The translations under genes were made by a program, and so were the position numbers. Shown piece after piece: positions 30,681-43,786 of a stretch of DNA of 64,000 bases. Source of the DNA: Rhynchopus sp. YZ270_cl-10 (lineage: Eukaryota > Euglenozoa > Diplonemea > Diplonemida > Diplonemidae); NCBI GenBank assembly GCA_964035575.1, contig OZ037840.1:1302001-1366000 (forward strand), given 5' to 3'. The notes beneath the pieces were generated by a model. The model was not told the origin of the DNA. It saw only the letters and a list, made by a program, of their open reading frames with translations, and searched no databases. Within the stretch, counting starts at the first letter, position 1. The number at the start of each line of letters is the position of its first letter.

Positions 30681-32245
30681 GGTCCTTATTTGCATTTTTG
30701 GGCTCCGCCCGTGCAGTGGTGGGGTCAATCTCGAAAATTGGACAATTTTTTGATCACTTAAATTTTGAGAAATATGAGCCCGGTTCCTTATACGTGGGGC
30801 CCATTTTTGGCTAAAATTTTCCTCAAAATCTGGTTTTGTAAAATTGACCCTTTACTCCCCCCCCACATCGATTTCAATACTATACCTTACTTCACCTACG
30901 GTTACCCTTACAGGGGGGTGAAGGAAGGTAAGTTGAAAAGGGTCCTTATTTGCATTTTTGGGCTCCGCCCGTGCAGTGGTGGGGTCAATCTCGAAAATTG
31001 GACAATTTTTTGATCACTTAAATTTTGAGAAATATGAGCCCGGTTCCTTATACGTGGGGCCCATTTTTGGCTAAAATTTTCCTCAAAATCTGGTTTTGTA
31101 AAATTGACCCTTTACTCCCCCCCCACATCGATTTCAATACTATACCTTACTTCACCTACGGTTACCCTTACAGGGGGGTGAAGGAAGGTAAGTTGAAAAA
31201 GGGTCCTTATTTGCATTTTTGGGCTCCGCCCGTGCAGTGGTGGGGTCAATCTCGAAAATTGGACAATTTTTTGATCACTTAAATTTTGAGAAATATGAGC
31301 CCGGTTCCTTATACGTGGGGCCCATTTTTGGCTAAAATTTTCCTCAAAATCTGGTTTTGTAAAATTGACCCTTTACTCCCCCCCCACATCGATTTCAATA
31401 CTATACCTTACTTCACCTACGGTTACCCTTACAGGGGGGTGAAGGAAGGTAAGTTGAAAAAAGGGTCCTTATTTGCATTTTTGGGCTCCGCCCGTGCAGT
31501 GGTGGGGTCAATCTCGAAAATTGGACAATTTTTTGATCACTTAAATTTTGAGAAATATGAGCCCGGTTCCTTATACGTGGGGCCCATTTTTGGCTAAAAT
31601 TTTCCTCAAAATCTGGTTTTGTAAAATTGACCCTTTACTCCCCCCCCACATCGATTTCAATACTATACCTTACTTCACCTACGGTTACCCTTACAGGGGG
31701 GTGAAGGAAGGTAAGTTGAAAAGGGTCCTTATTTGCATTTTTGGGCTCCGCCCGTGCAGTGGTGGGGTCAATCTCGAAAATTGGACAATTTTTTGATCAC
31801 TTAAATTTTGAGAAATATGAGCCCGGTTCCTTATACGTGGGGCCCATTTTTGGCTAAAATTTTCCTCAAAATCTGGTTTTGTAAAATTGACCCTTTACTC
31901 CCCCCCCACATCGATTTCAATACTATACCTTACTTCACCTACGGTTACCCTTACAGGGGGGTGAAGGAAGGTAAGTTGAAAAAAGGGTCCTTATTTGCAT
32001 TTTTGGGCTCCGCCCGTGCAGTGGTGGGGTCAATCTCGAAAATTGGACAATTTTTTGATCACTTAAATTTTGAGAAATATGAGCCCGGTTCCTTATACGT
32101 GGGGCCCATTTTTGGCTAAAATTTTCCTCAAAATCTGGTTTTGTAAAATTGACCCTTTACTCCCCCCCCACATCGATTTCAATACTATACCTTACTTCAC
32201 CTACGGTTACCCTTACAGGGGGGTGAAGGAAGGTGAGTTGAAAAA
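30681..32245 (+). repeat. Satellite S2, six units (unit B)
   Basis: Units of 258-262 bp start at 30681, 30941, 31202, 31464, 31724 and 31986. The first half is clearly related to S1 (GGGCTCCGCCCGTGCAG, GAGAAATATGAGCCCGG). The second half differs (CTTCACCTACGGTTACCC, GGGTGAAGGAAGGTAAG). Units 3-4 and 5-6 look like a two-unit higher-order repeat, judged by the length of the A-run between them. Confidence 0.93.
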
Positions 32246-32312
32246 AAATTTTTTTTTTTCACAAGTGTTTTTGAGGCCTGCTCACTACACCCTAGGTACC
32301 CTTCTGAGACCA

Positions 32313-32343
<31 letters not shown>

Positions 32344-33326
32344 CCAAAAAATGCAAAAAAAAATGCAAAAATCGGGTGTTTTGACCATCTGTGGTTACAC
32401 AAAACACACTTCTGTGTACAAGCCTACACCAATACAGTGGTAATACAAGGCGATTTTTGACCAAAAAAAAAATTTTTTTTTCGCCCAAAATCGGGCGTGG
32501 TACGTCATAAAATGGCCCAAAAAATCCAAGGAAAACCTTCGATTGGGCAAATTATGAAAAAAATTTTCAAGTCAAATTTTCAACCAAAATACGGTCATTT
32601 TGTTCACACAGTGATTCTACGTCATGCTAGCTTCCTGTGCAGAACTCCAGCAATTCACCAATGCCGGCATCTATCTTTCCATTATCGCCATTGCACTTCG
32701 TTCACGCCATTGCACTTCGGTCATTTTGTGCATACCCTGTGACTGTGGTGGCTAGAGAACACGCACATGCAGACCCGTTCCTTGCAATTTCCAGTGTTGT
32801 GTTTATCAATGCATGCATCCAGAGGACCTCTGGTTTACGAAATCGTAGGCACTCCTGTGCAAAAATGAAGTCGGTTTTTTGACCCAAAATCGGGGTGGGT
32901 GGGCCATAATTTGCTCCAAATTTGGCCGAAAATTGGGATTTTTCTGAAAATTTTCATTGTGCCCAGCAAAAATCCTTGATTTTTTGAAGAATTTTCCAAA
33001 AAATATGCTATACCCCCTATGACTGGACCCAACTCCCCTCACCCTTTTTTTCCCCTAAAAAAGCCCCCAAAATTCCTACCATTTTTGGTGTGGCAGCGGT
33101 TACTGGGGGGGTAAACCGGTAGAAACACGGTAGAAACACGGGGAATCGGTTGGGGGTTCCCTTTTTTGGAATTTTTTTTTTTGTTTTTTTACCAGGGGGC
33201 TTCTCTATGTTGTAGGCATACAGAGGCACAGATTTGACAGACCGGAGCCGGAACTGGCTGGGATGTCACGGAACTGACAAAAAAAGTGGTTTTCGACCAC
33301 GCAACTGTACTGTACTCCCAATCCCC

Positions 33327-33497
33327 TGTGTATACTGTGTATACTGTGTATACTGTGTATACTGTGTATACTGTGTATACTGTGTATACTGTGTATACTG
33401 TGTATACTGTGTATACTGTGTATACTGTGTATACTGTGTATACTGTGTATACTGTGTATACTGTGTATACTGTGTATACTGTGTATACTGTGTATAC
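33327..33497. repeat. 9-bp microsatellite, 19 copies (unit C)
   Basis: Same array in unit C, equal in length to B although the 3' halves of B and C are unrelated. Confidence 0.97.
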
Positions 33498-36449
33498 TAC
33501 CTGTGTGTGACCATACCCCAGATGGTCTGAAGAGTGATCTGACCATATTCTCCAGGTACAATATATACCCGGAGAATCCATTGGAGCAAGAATTTTGCAC
33601 TTTTGAGCACCACAGATTACATACTGCCATTTTTGCGGCCATAATATTTTTGAAAATGGCAAAGACATTTCCTTAAGGAATTACAGGGAACCAGGGTCCC
33701 TCTCTCTATGGGTTCTGAGGTTTTAGTCACTCAACGAATCTGCTCGATTTTTTTTGACTGTAGATGGGAGGTACCCCAAAAAATCAATTAAAGCAAGAAT
33801 TTTACAGTTTTGAATAGTTGTTCTTTATTTAGAAAAGTACCCAGTTTGGACAAAAATTTGGGATTGAGTGTTATAAATCTCTGATTTTTTTTCCAAATCT
33901 TGGGGTGGAAACTTTGGTACCTCACACGAGCCTCTGAGAGTGACCAGAAATGGCCTCATGAACAAAAGTGACCCCGTCACAGCCAGAACGCGACTCAATT
34001 GGTCAAACGCCGAAGGAAAAGGAAGCATGCAGCATGGCGAAATAATAAAAGTAGTGTACCGTGCGCCTGCGGCGCAAGATTGCAACCCACCCTTCCCATG
34101 ATATACTTTTGCAGCAAAAATGTGCAATTTTAAGCGTAATTTTTAGAAATGTTGCGTACCGTGGCTTCGCCAGAAACTTTCGTTTTAGAAAAACAGGGGA
34201 GTAAAATTACGGAAGCTGACCACAATTACCAGCGACAGTGCCGTTTTGTGTCAACTTTTTTTTAGAAATGTTGCGTACCGTGGCTTCGCTTTGGGTGCCG
34301 TGACCGCCCTTTCTTTGTTATAAATGTACTGAGGTAGGTAAAAGAGCTCGGAAATCCAATTCCTCTGGTTTTCGAATTTTTTTACGTCTGTCCAAAAGCC
34401 GAAAACTTCAGTTTGCCAAATTTACAACCTTCTCCGGGGGGGGAGTAGGGGGGGTTTCTCAAAATCGGACGGATGACATCCGTTGAAAGTAAAAAAGAGG
34501 CTTCCCTTCCTAGATGTGACTAGGCACGTGAGGCTTGGGATCATCTTTCAATACTTCTTCCTATTTTAGCGCACCTTTCGCCGCTTGAAGTCGTCCTGTG
34601 AGGTCTTAAGTTTACACATATTAGCGACTATTCTGTACTGTCGTCCTCTTATCCTTTTTACTAGCAACCTGCGACCCTCGGGCGCATTGTTGTCTACAAC
34701 AACTTCACATTACGTTGCAACTGTGTCTATCTTTTCTCGAGCACGGTTTGCAGCGCTTAAGACTAACAGGTGCAGTCTGATAAACGAAAAAGTTACGAGT
34801 GAGTTTAGTGCCATACGTCGCCCCGCAGCTTTGTCTTATTGTCGTGACCATGGCTATATAGTCCTCCAAGGCAGACACAAGAGTTACGACAAAAGGTGCT
34901 TACCTCCGGTGTGAATACATCATCTCTACTTTTCTGTCGACACGCCAGTGAAATTAGCTGGGTGGCCATTCGGGAACGAAGGGAAGTAGTATCCACCGTT
35001 TAAAGTGCGATCGAAATAATTTATTGTTACACTGGGTTTGATATTTGATTACACATCGCTCAGTGTTTCCAGTGCAGGTCACTGTTGTACATTACATTAC
35101 ACCATTAGGCCTATTCTTTACTGGCAGATAACCGCAGCTTTACAGCGCAATTAATATTTTTCGACGTAAACCCCCCGTAACATGTCATAGACAGTGAATG
35201 TACTCCTCGCTTGCACCGAAGCCCTTTTAAAAAAGGGGCACAGAAGTATCAATGAGAATATATCAACAACAGATAGCCAGCAACACAGCGCCGCAGGCGC
35301 ACGGTACGCTTTTTGTTAGACTTCACCATCCCTTTTTCTCCCACAAACCCCTGTAAAACTCCGGATTGCTCTGGGGAAAATATTGGGGGGGACCATGGTT
35401 CCCCCCGGTGCCCCTTGGCGGAAACCCTGTTGTACCACCCTGAGTTTTTGATTTTCTCTTTATTGGCGGCGTTTTGCACGGGTTTGCGGGTTTAGGATAA
35501 ATTAACCATTTTGTAAACACGAAAGTATTGTGCTTGCGGTCAGATAAAAGACACAGATTAGTAAGGACACAGCAGTTGGTATAATGCTGTTATGCTATTG
35601 TTCAGTTTTTGTCTCGTTTTACAACCTGACAACGGACGTGGCGAAACAAAAATAATAGGTTCTTACAGAGCAGATCAAGACGAAACTGTACGTGTATGAC
35701 GTGGGTAGCGTACTAATAACCAAAAGAAAACCGACGCAGGAGCTTTTCTTGGAACTGTTTTATTCTCCCCACCCCAACAGCATCACATTTCAGAAAAACA
35801 TTGTTTTTTCGTTTTTGTTCACTTTCTTTTCTTCTCCCTCACACCTTTTTGCTGTGGGCAAACCTCAAATTTATTCCGCTTTGATTTTATTTATTGTCTT
35901 CACGCCCTTCTTTTCATTAGAAAAAGAATGTATATGAAACAATTGTCTTCACGCTATATTGTTGTAGTTGGGTTGGGAAATAAAACTAAACAAAAGATGA
36001 CAGGGGGTTTTTATTATTTCAAACTTGGTCGTCTCACGCGAGGATGAGCTCCATTATGTCAACGCTGTTTGGCCTGTCTGGGCAAATAGGTATTAGTAAC
36101 GTGGGGGTCATGATAATTACCCCCATTTCGGAAGCACATTTTTCTTCTAGGGTTTCCCTTGAGAAACCCGCTGTTCGCTGCCTTGTTCTTCTGCTCCAAA
36201 TGCCATCATCTCTCTTACCGACAACCCGGTTTATAATCGACAAAAACTCTCTGTGCCCGTTGAACTACACTTAAAACAAGGTAGCAAAAAATAAAATCTA
36301 TCACACTGACCACTTTTACGATACCCCACCCTTGCTGGAGCGACGTTTGCAAACACAAACCTAGGTACGGAGTGTGATGTCACCCAAACCACGCCCACCA
36401 CAGGAGGCTCATATTCCCTCAACCCACCTGCCCACACACAGCCCCCAAC

Positions 36450-39392
36450 ATGGTGCACTCATGTGTGCCCGTGCTGCTGCTTGCACTGCTGTGTGGCGCT
36501 GACGCTGCCCTGAAGAAGCCGATCCGCCTGATCGGTGTCTTCGCCACGTCGCCGCCGGTCGCACCGCACGACCAAGTCTGGAACGCTCTTGTGCCGTGCG
36601 AGCGCATTGTGACTGAGGGTGACGACGACTGCTACAAGGGCGGCTTCCCTGGGGTGGCTGCGTGGATGGAGCACTATTCACAGGACGTGCGTGGGACCAT
36701 CAAAGTGACAACGCCAGATTACAAGTCCCGCATGATCTTTGGACATCCCCTTGGCCTGGATCTGAACTACGAGATCTGGGACAGGCTTGGTGTCGACTTC
36801 GCCACATTGAGGGCAGAGCACTTGATGACGCGAGCCCCAGATGGTTCTGTTGTGGAGAACTTTGTTGCAAACATGAAACAGCCAATGATCCTGACGGACC
36901 TTGCTATTCAGGACAACTTTGTCTACCTTCTGGGCCTGCTGACCATGTGGCATGTGAAGGTGATTGACGGTGTGCAGATCGGTGTGATCGTGCTGTGGTC
37001 CGAGACCTACATCGGACGTCGTGGTCAGTCCATTCCCCACAACAAGCTCATCCCCGTGGTGACAACAAGGCTGCGTGCCCAGGGTGTGGCACAGATCGTG
37101 GTGCTGCGCCTTGGTTATGCGGGTGTGGAGGACGAGATGCAGCAACTGACGACGTACGACGTGGACGTGGTTATCACGGACGTTGTTGCGGGGACAGACT
37201 TTGCTTCGAACGGGACGTCTGTTCTGTATGTAAGTGTTCAGAAAGACGGGGCAGCTGCGTACCCAATCGTGACGTTGGACTTGACCGAAGAAGTGGACGG
37301 GTCGAAGTGGTACTACAGTGCAACGGAGGTGAGTGCACGTGACCTGCCTGTTCCTGTGACGGACGCACGCTTTGCAGCAAACCTTGCCTGGATGCAAGAG
37401 CAGATTGTGCTGAGCCAGACAAACGACTCCGTGGTTGCAACGTCGACAGCAGTGATGCCGTCCATCAATGAGGAAGGGTTCTACAACTGCCGTGGGGGTG
37501 ACTGTGAGTTGGGCAAGATGACTGCAGATGCGATGCGTGAGTGGGCAGGGACGGACCTGGCAATGGTAAACGGTGGTGCCCTGCGTGGTGTTGGGTGGGA
37601 GAAGGGTCCGATCAAGCGCAGTGCTTTGTGGGACACGTACCCTTTTGCGAACCTTCTGTGCAAGGTGAACATGTCCGGCACTGTGCTGCTGGATTTCATG
37701 AACCGCGGAGTGAGTGCACTACTTCCGGACGGAACACGAGACAAGACGACACCCATCGGTCTGTACCCACAGATGAGTGGGATGCGGTTCACCATCAACC
37801 CCAGCCTCCCCGAACGTCGTGTTGTTTCGATTGATGTGCTCACACCCACAGGGGTGTACAAGCCACTGCAGAAGCGTAAGTTGTACTCCATTGTCCTCCC
37901 AGAGTTCATTGCAGGTGGTGGTGACGGGTACGGGATGCTTCCCACGAACCAGCACGACGGGTCGGAAGGCTGTGGTATCGACACTGTACTGCAGGTGACA
38001 GAGACGTACCTGAAGGCTGCATCGATTTACACTCCGTCCTTGGGTGACAGAATGAGTCTCAACATGGCTGGGAGTGCACTGATGATGACGAACCAGACGA
38101 AGTACAACTGCACAGAGAACCAGAAGTACGACGCATACTGGCAGCACTGCGAGGACTGCCCTGAAGGCTTCTGGAACCCAGACATGGACAGCCCTGTGTG
38201 TGTGGAGAAGTTTCCGAGTGAGGTGGACATCGGGATGATCCTTGGCATCGTGTTTGGTGTTCTTGCCCTGCTTGCGATCCCGATTGCGTGGAAGATGACA
38301 GAGAAGCAGCGCCGCATCAACGCGCTCTTCAACAACAACAAGATTGCAGAGGAGTGTGCCATTGCGGTTATGGACCTCCGTCTTGGCGACCTTGACTACC
38401 TCCACGAGCTGGAGAAGCCGAACACGATCCAGTCTGCGTTTATTGCCATCACGAAGCAGATGAAGGTGTACATGGAGTTTATGCCCAAGAATTTGATTGC
38501 GAATTGTCAAGCAAGTGGTTCCGAATCAGGCTCGATTGAGCTTTCACGCTGCGTATCTTCTCGGTCGGAGAACGCGGGCAGTAGGGAGAGCAGGGATGAA
38601 CGATCGAGGAGTAGCTCTGTGATGCAGGCGAAGGGGAGCCATAAGCTGACCACGACCTTCCTCAGGAAGAAGCACATCACGGCACTCGCACTGAACAGCA
38701 GGGGGCACCTCCAGAGCATGAATGGTGACGTCCTGGCGAAGCATTCGCAGTTTCTCGAGAAGGTCACGACCATCATTACTGCGCACAAAGGCATTGCCGA
38801 GATACTGAGCGGCGACAGGATGCTTGCCATGTGGAACACTGTGAACGACACTACCGGCCAAGCTGCGCACTCCTGCGATGCTGCGCTTGCACTGCGGTTG
38901 GTACAGGACGGTGTCACAGCGAACGTCGGCATTGTAAAGGGCTCTGCACAGTTCGGGCTGTTTGGCGGTCAAGGCACCAAGCGGTACGATGTGCTGGGCA
39001 GCGTGATCCCATCCGCATCGCTGCTGATGGTCCTGAACAAGCAGTACAACACTTCCATCCTGACCGCACCCGTGCTGCAGAAAGAGGCTGGCAGCTTCTT
39101 CTACTTCAGGATTGTGGACTATGTTTGCTACGCAAAGATGCATGGAGCTGCCTGCTTTGTGCTCGAGCTTGTATCTCGCAAGGAAACAGGCGGTGAGGAG
39201 TGGATGTACGAGCTGGAGGCTGCCAATGGGAAGGACCCGTGTTCCACACTAAATGATGCATGGAGGCAATACATCAAGGAAGGCAAGCTGACAAGCAGCG
39301 CCGGGGTGACTGGTGTTCTCGCCGAGATCATGGCCGGCACACCACCTCAAGGTGAGTATGTCGCTCCTTCTGCGCCCCTGAACCTGATGTGA
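36450..39392 (+). CDS. Receptor copy, unit C
   Basis: The predicted protein is identical to the unit A copy across all 980 residues, and the surrounding DNA also looks identical. This indicates very recent duplication or homogenisation. The start ATG and upstream C-rich stretch are the same. The 3' spacer lacks the hAT-like insertion found downstream of the unit A gene. Confidence 0.85.
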   Translation: MVHSCVPVLLLALLCGADAALKKPIRLIGVFATSPPVAPHDQVWNALVPCERIVTEGDDDCYKGGFPGVAAWMEHYSQDVRGTIKVTTPDYKSRMIFGHPLGLDLNYEIWDRLGVDFATLRAEHLMTRAPDGSVVENFVANMKQPMILTDLAIQDNFVYLLGLLTMWHVKVIDGVQIGVIVLWSETYIGRRGQSIPHNKLIPVVTTRLRAQGVAQIVVLRLGYAGVEDEMQQLTTYDVDVVITDVVAGTDFASNGTSVLYVSVQKDGAAAYPIVTLDLTEEVDGSKWYYSATEVSARDLPVPVTDARFAANLAWMQEQIVLSQTNDSVVATSTAVMPSINEEGFYNCRGGDCELGKMTADAMREWAGTDLAMVNGGALRGVGWEKGPIKRSALWDTYPFANLLCKVNMSGTVLLDFMNRGVSALLPDGTRDKTTPIGLYPQMSGMRFTINPSLPERRVVSIDVLTPTGVYKPLQKRKLYSIVLPEFIAGGGDGYGMLPTNQHDGSEGCGIDTVLQVTETYLKAASIYTPSLGDRMSLNMAGSALMMTNQTKYNCTENQKYDAYWQHCEDCPEGFWNPDMDSPVCVEKFPSEVDIGMILGIVFGVLALLAIPIAWKMTEKQRRINALFNNNKIAEECAIAVMDLRLGDLDYLHELEKPNTIQSAFIAITKQMKVYMEFMPKNLIANCQASGSESGSIELSRCVSSRSENAGSRESRDERSRSSSVMQAKGSHKLTTTFLRKKHITALALNSRGHLQSMNGDVLAKHSQFLEKVTTIITAHKGIAEILSGDRMLAMWNTVNDTTGQAAHSCDAALALRLVQDGVTANVGIVKGSAQFGLFGGQGTKRYDVLGSVIPSASLLMVLNKQYNTSILTAPVLQKEAGSFFYFRIVDYVCYAKMHGAACFVLELVSRKETGGEEWMYELEAANGKDPCSTLNDAWRQYIKEGKLTSSAGVTGVLAEIMAGTPPQGEYVAPSAPLNLM

Positions 39393-39892
39393 AGTTTGTG
39401 GCAGGGCCATACTTATCACTAAATATGCCGTTTTTCCCGAAAAAATTTTTTTTCTATAAGAAAATTTTGCGATTTGAAAACCAGAAAATCCCTGATTTTT
39501 CCCCGATTTAAGGACATGCTTGATGTTGCGTACCGTGGCTTCGCTTTGGGTGCCGTGACCGCCCTTTCTTTGTTATAAATGTACTGAGGCTACAGACAAT
39601 TCGTGTACCACTTGTGCCTGGTGCACGAATTGCTTCAATGAAGTGCCGAACTCCGCAGTTGGATAACCGAGGAATTCTCACATTCCGCCGGAGGCCCCCA
39701 ACTTGAGCTGGGTTGGGGACCGGGCTCGACCGAGTTTCAGCGAAACACCCCAAAACCTATATAATTCCCTGTGGAGGGGGGAAAATTTTTTTTTGGGCTG
39801 ACCGAGTCAAACCGATTCTGACCGAGCCAGCCCCTCGTGGGCGGAATGCTGTATAGAACCCTGCGGTACCCAATTTTTTTTTTATCCTTGTA

Positions 39893-40676
39893 CAGGGCTT
39901 TCCGCAGGATTTGGGGTTTTGGCCTCCCAGGGGGACCAGCCAAAAAAAAGGTGAAAAAAAATTTTTTTCCGCGCCTTGTTGTCAGGGCTCTCGTCAATCA
40001 CCCCTACGGGGGTGATTTGGGCCCCGAGCTAAAATCGTGGAAGGTGCGAGGGTGGGAGGGTGAACCACAAGCCGCAGGGAGTGTCAGACTTCTGATCAGT
40101 AACCTCAGTACATCTATAAAAGAAGCGGCGGTCATGCACCCAAAGGTTCCAGGCGAAGCCACGGTACGCAACATTTCTAAAAAATGATGCCATAAAAATG
40201 GCACTGTCGTTGGTAATTATCGTCAGAAACGTCAATTTTACTTCCATATTTTGCGGGGAAAAATTTTTTTGGCGAAGCCACGGTACGCATCATTTTAGAT
40301 CTCCTCCGTCTTCCAACCCTCATAATTGAATGAGATTGACACGTCTTCTCCTTCTTCTTGTATACAGCCTCAAATGTCTCTGATGCTGGACGTTTGCCTG
40401 CAACTGACGCAAACACAGGGTTCGCGGTTGCCTCCCGTTGTTGCCTTATTTTTGAGAGGAGCAGGGGAAGCTGGAACCGTATTTTATGCCTGTATTTGAA
40501 CGTGCGGGGACAGGACGGCACGAAAAAATGTAAAAAATCTGGAAAAGTCAAGCCAAACGAAATAGGAAGCCTCAGAACCTCAAGGGCAAGCTGGTCCCCC
40601 CTGGTCCCCCTTATTTTTTCATTTTTCCCCCAGGGGGACCAGCGGTCCCCCCTGGTCCCCCCTGCGGAAAGCCCTG
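39893..40676. mobile_element. TIR element, CAGGG-type ends (unit C)
   Basis: Same 784-bp element as at 7118-7901, apparently unchanged. Confidence 0.5.
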
Positions 40677-42773
40677 TTGTACATTTTCTCCACTTTCTTT
40701 TGATTGCACGAGCCGATTGCTCTCCACGGTGGGGTCACATGTGTGTCCAAAAACACTCTAAGGTACTATTATTCTGAAATATGAGATTCAATGGTTTCTT
40801 AAGGAAATCCTAGTAACGTAATATCTCAGAAAACCCTCGAAAACGAACCCCGCCGGAGGCGGCTTTTTTTGTACCCGTGTGCGCGAAAATACTTTTTTCT
40901 TGCTTATTTCGCACATTTGGGAGTACGGGACCCCGACATTTTTTTTTTTTTTATAAGACATGTGTCAGGCTATTTCCTAATCTGGATTCTGGATCCCACT
41001 TTTTTCCGGGGTTTTTCATACTTTTTTCCCGTTTTTTTTTTTTCCTGATTTCTGGATCCGAGTTTTGAAAAAAATTCGGGAAAAGAATTTTTCCCGTGGC
41101 CTAGTGTGGCGGGGGGGCCCCGGGGGGAAAAAATCATGGTTGAACCACGGGAGTACCATGAAACTGGGTTGCTGACCGCACCACCCAGGCTGTACCTCAA
41201 TTTTTTTTTGCCTGCGGCGCCATTTTCCCTTTTTTGCTCCGCAAAAAAGGGTTCGGTGTGTGACTATGTGGTGTAAAAAGATAGATTTTTACACCGTACC
41301 CTAAATTTTTTTCGCCTGCGGCGCCATTTGTTTGTTTTTTTTTTTTTTTGCTCCGCAAAAATCCCTATGTTCCCAATGTCCCTGGTCAGCAGTGCTGAAA
41401 AAATTTTGGCACAAAAACAAGCTGACCCCCAATCTTCCAACGACAGTGACATTTATGTCAACAATTTTTAGAAATGTTGCGTACCGTGGCTTCGCTTGGG
41501 TGCCATGCCTGCCGTTTATTTTGTAAATGTACTGAGGTTACTGATAATTCGTGTACCACGCGTGCCTGGTGCATATCAATGAAGTGCCGAACTCCGAGAA
41601 ATTCTCACATTCCGCCGGAGGCCCCCAACTTGAGCTAAGGTGGGGACCCGGGCGCGCGAAGCGCGCCCGGGCTCGCCACACCTCTACCAAAACCCGCAAA
41701 ACCGCAAAATCTCACCTATTTTCAGAGTTAGGTGAGAAGCTGGGAAACACTGGAAAAAAAATAAAAAAGAAGGGTGGGATTTATCCTAATGATTTATTGG
41801 AGCTGCGTTTCACCATGTTTCAAGTACTCTTTATTGTGTCTTGTTTGCAATATATGAGGGGAGCATGCCCCGCCAACGGAGGGGAGATGCCCCGCCAACG
41901 CGGGGGAGAAAGCTCGGAATGGGTTTTTTTTCTGGAAATTTTTTTTTTTTCCCGGAGAAAAATTCTGGATCCAGTTTTTGAAAATTTTCCAAAAAAATCC
42001 CGATTTAGGATATGGCCTGACATGTGTGCATTTCTAGTGAAATTTTTCAGTATCCACGAGTCGTTTTTTCCCTCCCGTGCTCCCCATCTCTCACACATAC
42101 ATTACATCTTCATCAGGAAAATTGTCAATTTTTCGTTCATTATTGTGAACAGCGTTTGGTGTTTTTTCAAAAAAAAAAAAAAAAAAACAAGTAATTGCTA
42201 TCGGAAAAAAAACCGGGTGTGCTGTGGAACTCCACTCTGAAAAAATATAATCTACAACACGCCAGCATTCTGCTCTTCTGCAGGTATGCTAAAACGCTCT
42301 TCGTACGCTGGACCCACTGGGATGCCTGCATCTGAAACTTTCAAACAGTGGGGCTGTCCTCTTCGTCCAGCACCATCTGCTCGATCGCGTTATTGGACGT
42401 AGTCTCGGCAGGCTCGATAACCATTCGCTCGGGCGGCCTCGGCATGTTCCAGCTCGTAGTCGTCCACAGGCTCCCACGCATCGTCACATCAGCACCTCCA
42501 GAAAATCGCCAGGATGCTATGGTGGCTTCGAAAATCGCGCGGAGTTATCCACAGCACACCCCATTTTTTTTCTTAGCAATTAGTTGTTCTTGTTATTATT
42601 GTTTTCCACACACCTTCCTTCAACCCTTGTAGGATCAGTTCGTATTTTTTTCGCGAAAATATGAAATTACACATTTCAAGAGAACAAAAAATTAAAAAGG
42701 GTTCGCCCCCTCAATGGGACGCCGTAAACCATAATCCTCAGTGTCAGCCGCATCATTTCAATGAAACCAAAAA

Positions 42774-43786
42774 GTGGCTTATTTGCATTTTTGGGCTCCG
42801 CCCGTGCAGCGGTGGGGTCATTTCGGAAAATTGGACAATTTTTTGACCACTTAAATTTTGAGAAATATGAGCCCGGTTCTTTATACGTGGGGCCCATTTT
42901 TGGCCAAAATTTTTCTCAAAATCGACGAAATTAAAATTAGACCCCTTACCCCCCCCCAGAATCATTTCAATACACTACCTGTATTGGTTGCTGACGCGTG
43001 TATACAGGAAGGTTGGGAAAAGTGGCTTATTTGCATTTTTGGGCTCCGCCCGTGCAGCGGTGGGGTCATTTCGGAAAATTGGACAATTTTTTGACCACTT
43101 AAATTTTGAGAAATATGAGCCCGGTTCTTTATACGTGGGGCCCATTTTTGGCCAAAATTTTTCTCAAAATCGACGAAATTAAAATTAGACCCCTTACCCC
43201 CCCCCAGAATCATTTCAATACACTACCTGTATTGGTTGCTGACGCGTGTATACAGGAAGGTTGGGAAAAATTAAAAAGGGTTCGCCCCCTCAATGGGACG
43301 CCGTAAACCATAATCCTCAGTGTCAGCCGCATCATTTCAATGAAACCAAAAAGTGGCTTATTTGCATTTTTGGGCTCCGCCCGTGCAGCGGTGGGGTCAT
43401 TTCGGAAAATTGGACAATTTTTTGACCACTTAAATTTTGAGAAATATGAGCCCGGTTCCTTATACGTGGGGCAAAAATTTTCTCAAAATCGACGAAATTA
43501 AAATTAGACCCCTTACCCCCCCCCAGAATCATTTCAATACACTACCTGTATTGGTTGCTGACGCGTGTATACAGGAAGGTTGGGAAAAAGTGGCTTATTT
43601 GCATTTTTGGGCTCCGCCCGTGCAGCGGTGGGGTCATTTCGGAAAATTGGACAATTTTTTGACCACTTAAATTTTGAGAAATATGAGCCCGGTTCTTTAT
43701 ACGTGGGGCCCATTTTTGGCCAAAATTTTTCTCAAAATCGACGAAATTAAAATTAGACCCCTTACCCCCCCCCAGAATCATTTCAA
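42774..43786 (+). repeat. Satellite S1, four units (unit C)
   Basis: Units start at 42774, 43022, 43353 and 43590. The last one joins the retrotransposon at the same base as in unit A, so the junction predates the duplication of A and C. Confidence 0.93.

Larger units (their letters stand above)
15838..32343. repeat. Tandem unit B (16.5 kb, 3' half replaced)
   Basis: The 5' part (15838 to about 20310) looks identical to units A, C and D apart from the microsatellite. The receptor gene differs in patches. From 22937 the sequence is unrelated, until about 30132, where a diverged version of the satellite-flanking sequence begins. The satellite is a different variant and there is no retrotransposon. 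The unit ends in a poly-A run (32319-32343), followed by the same sequence that follows poly-A in A. Confidence 0.88.
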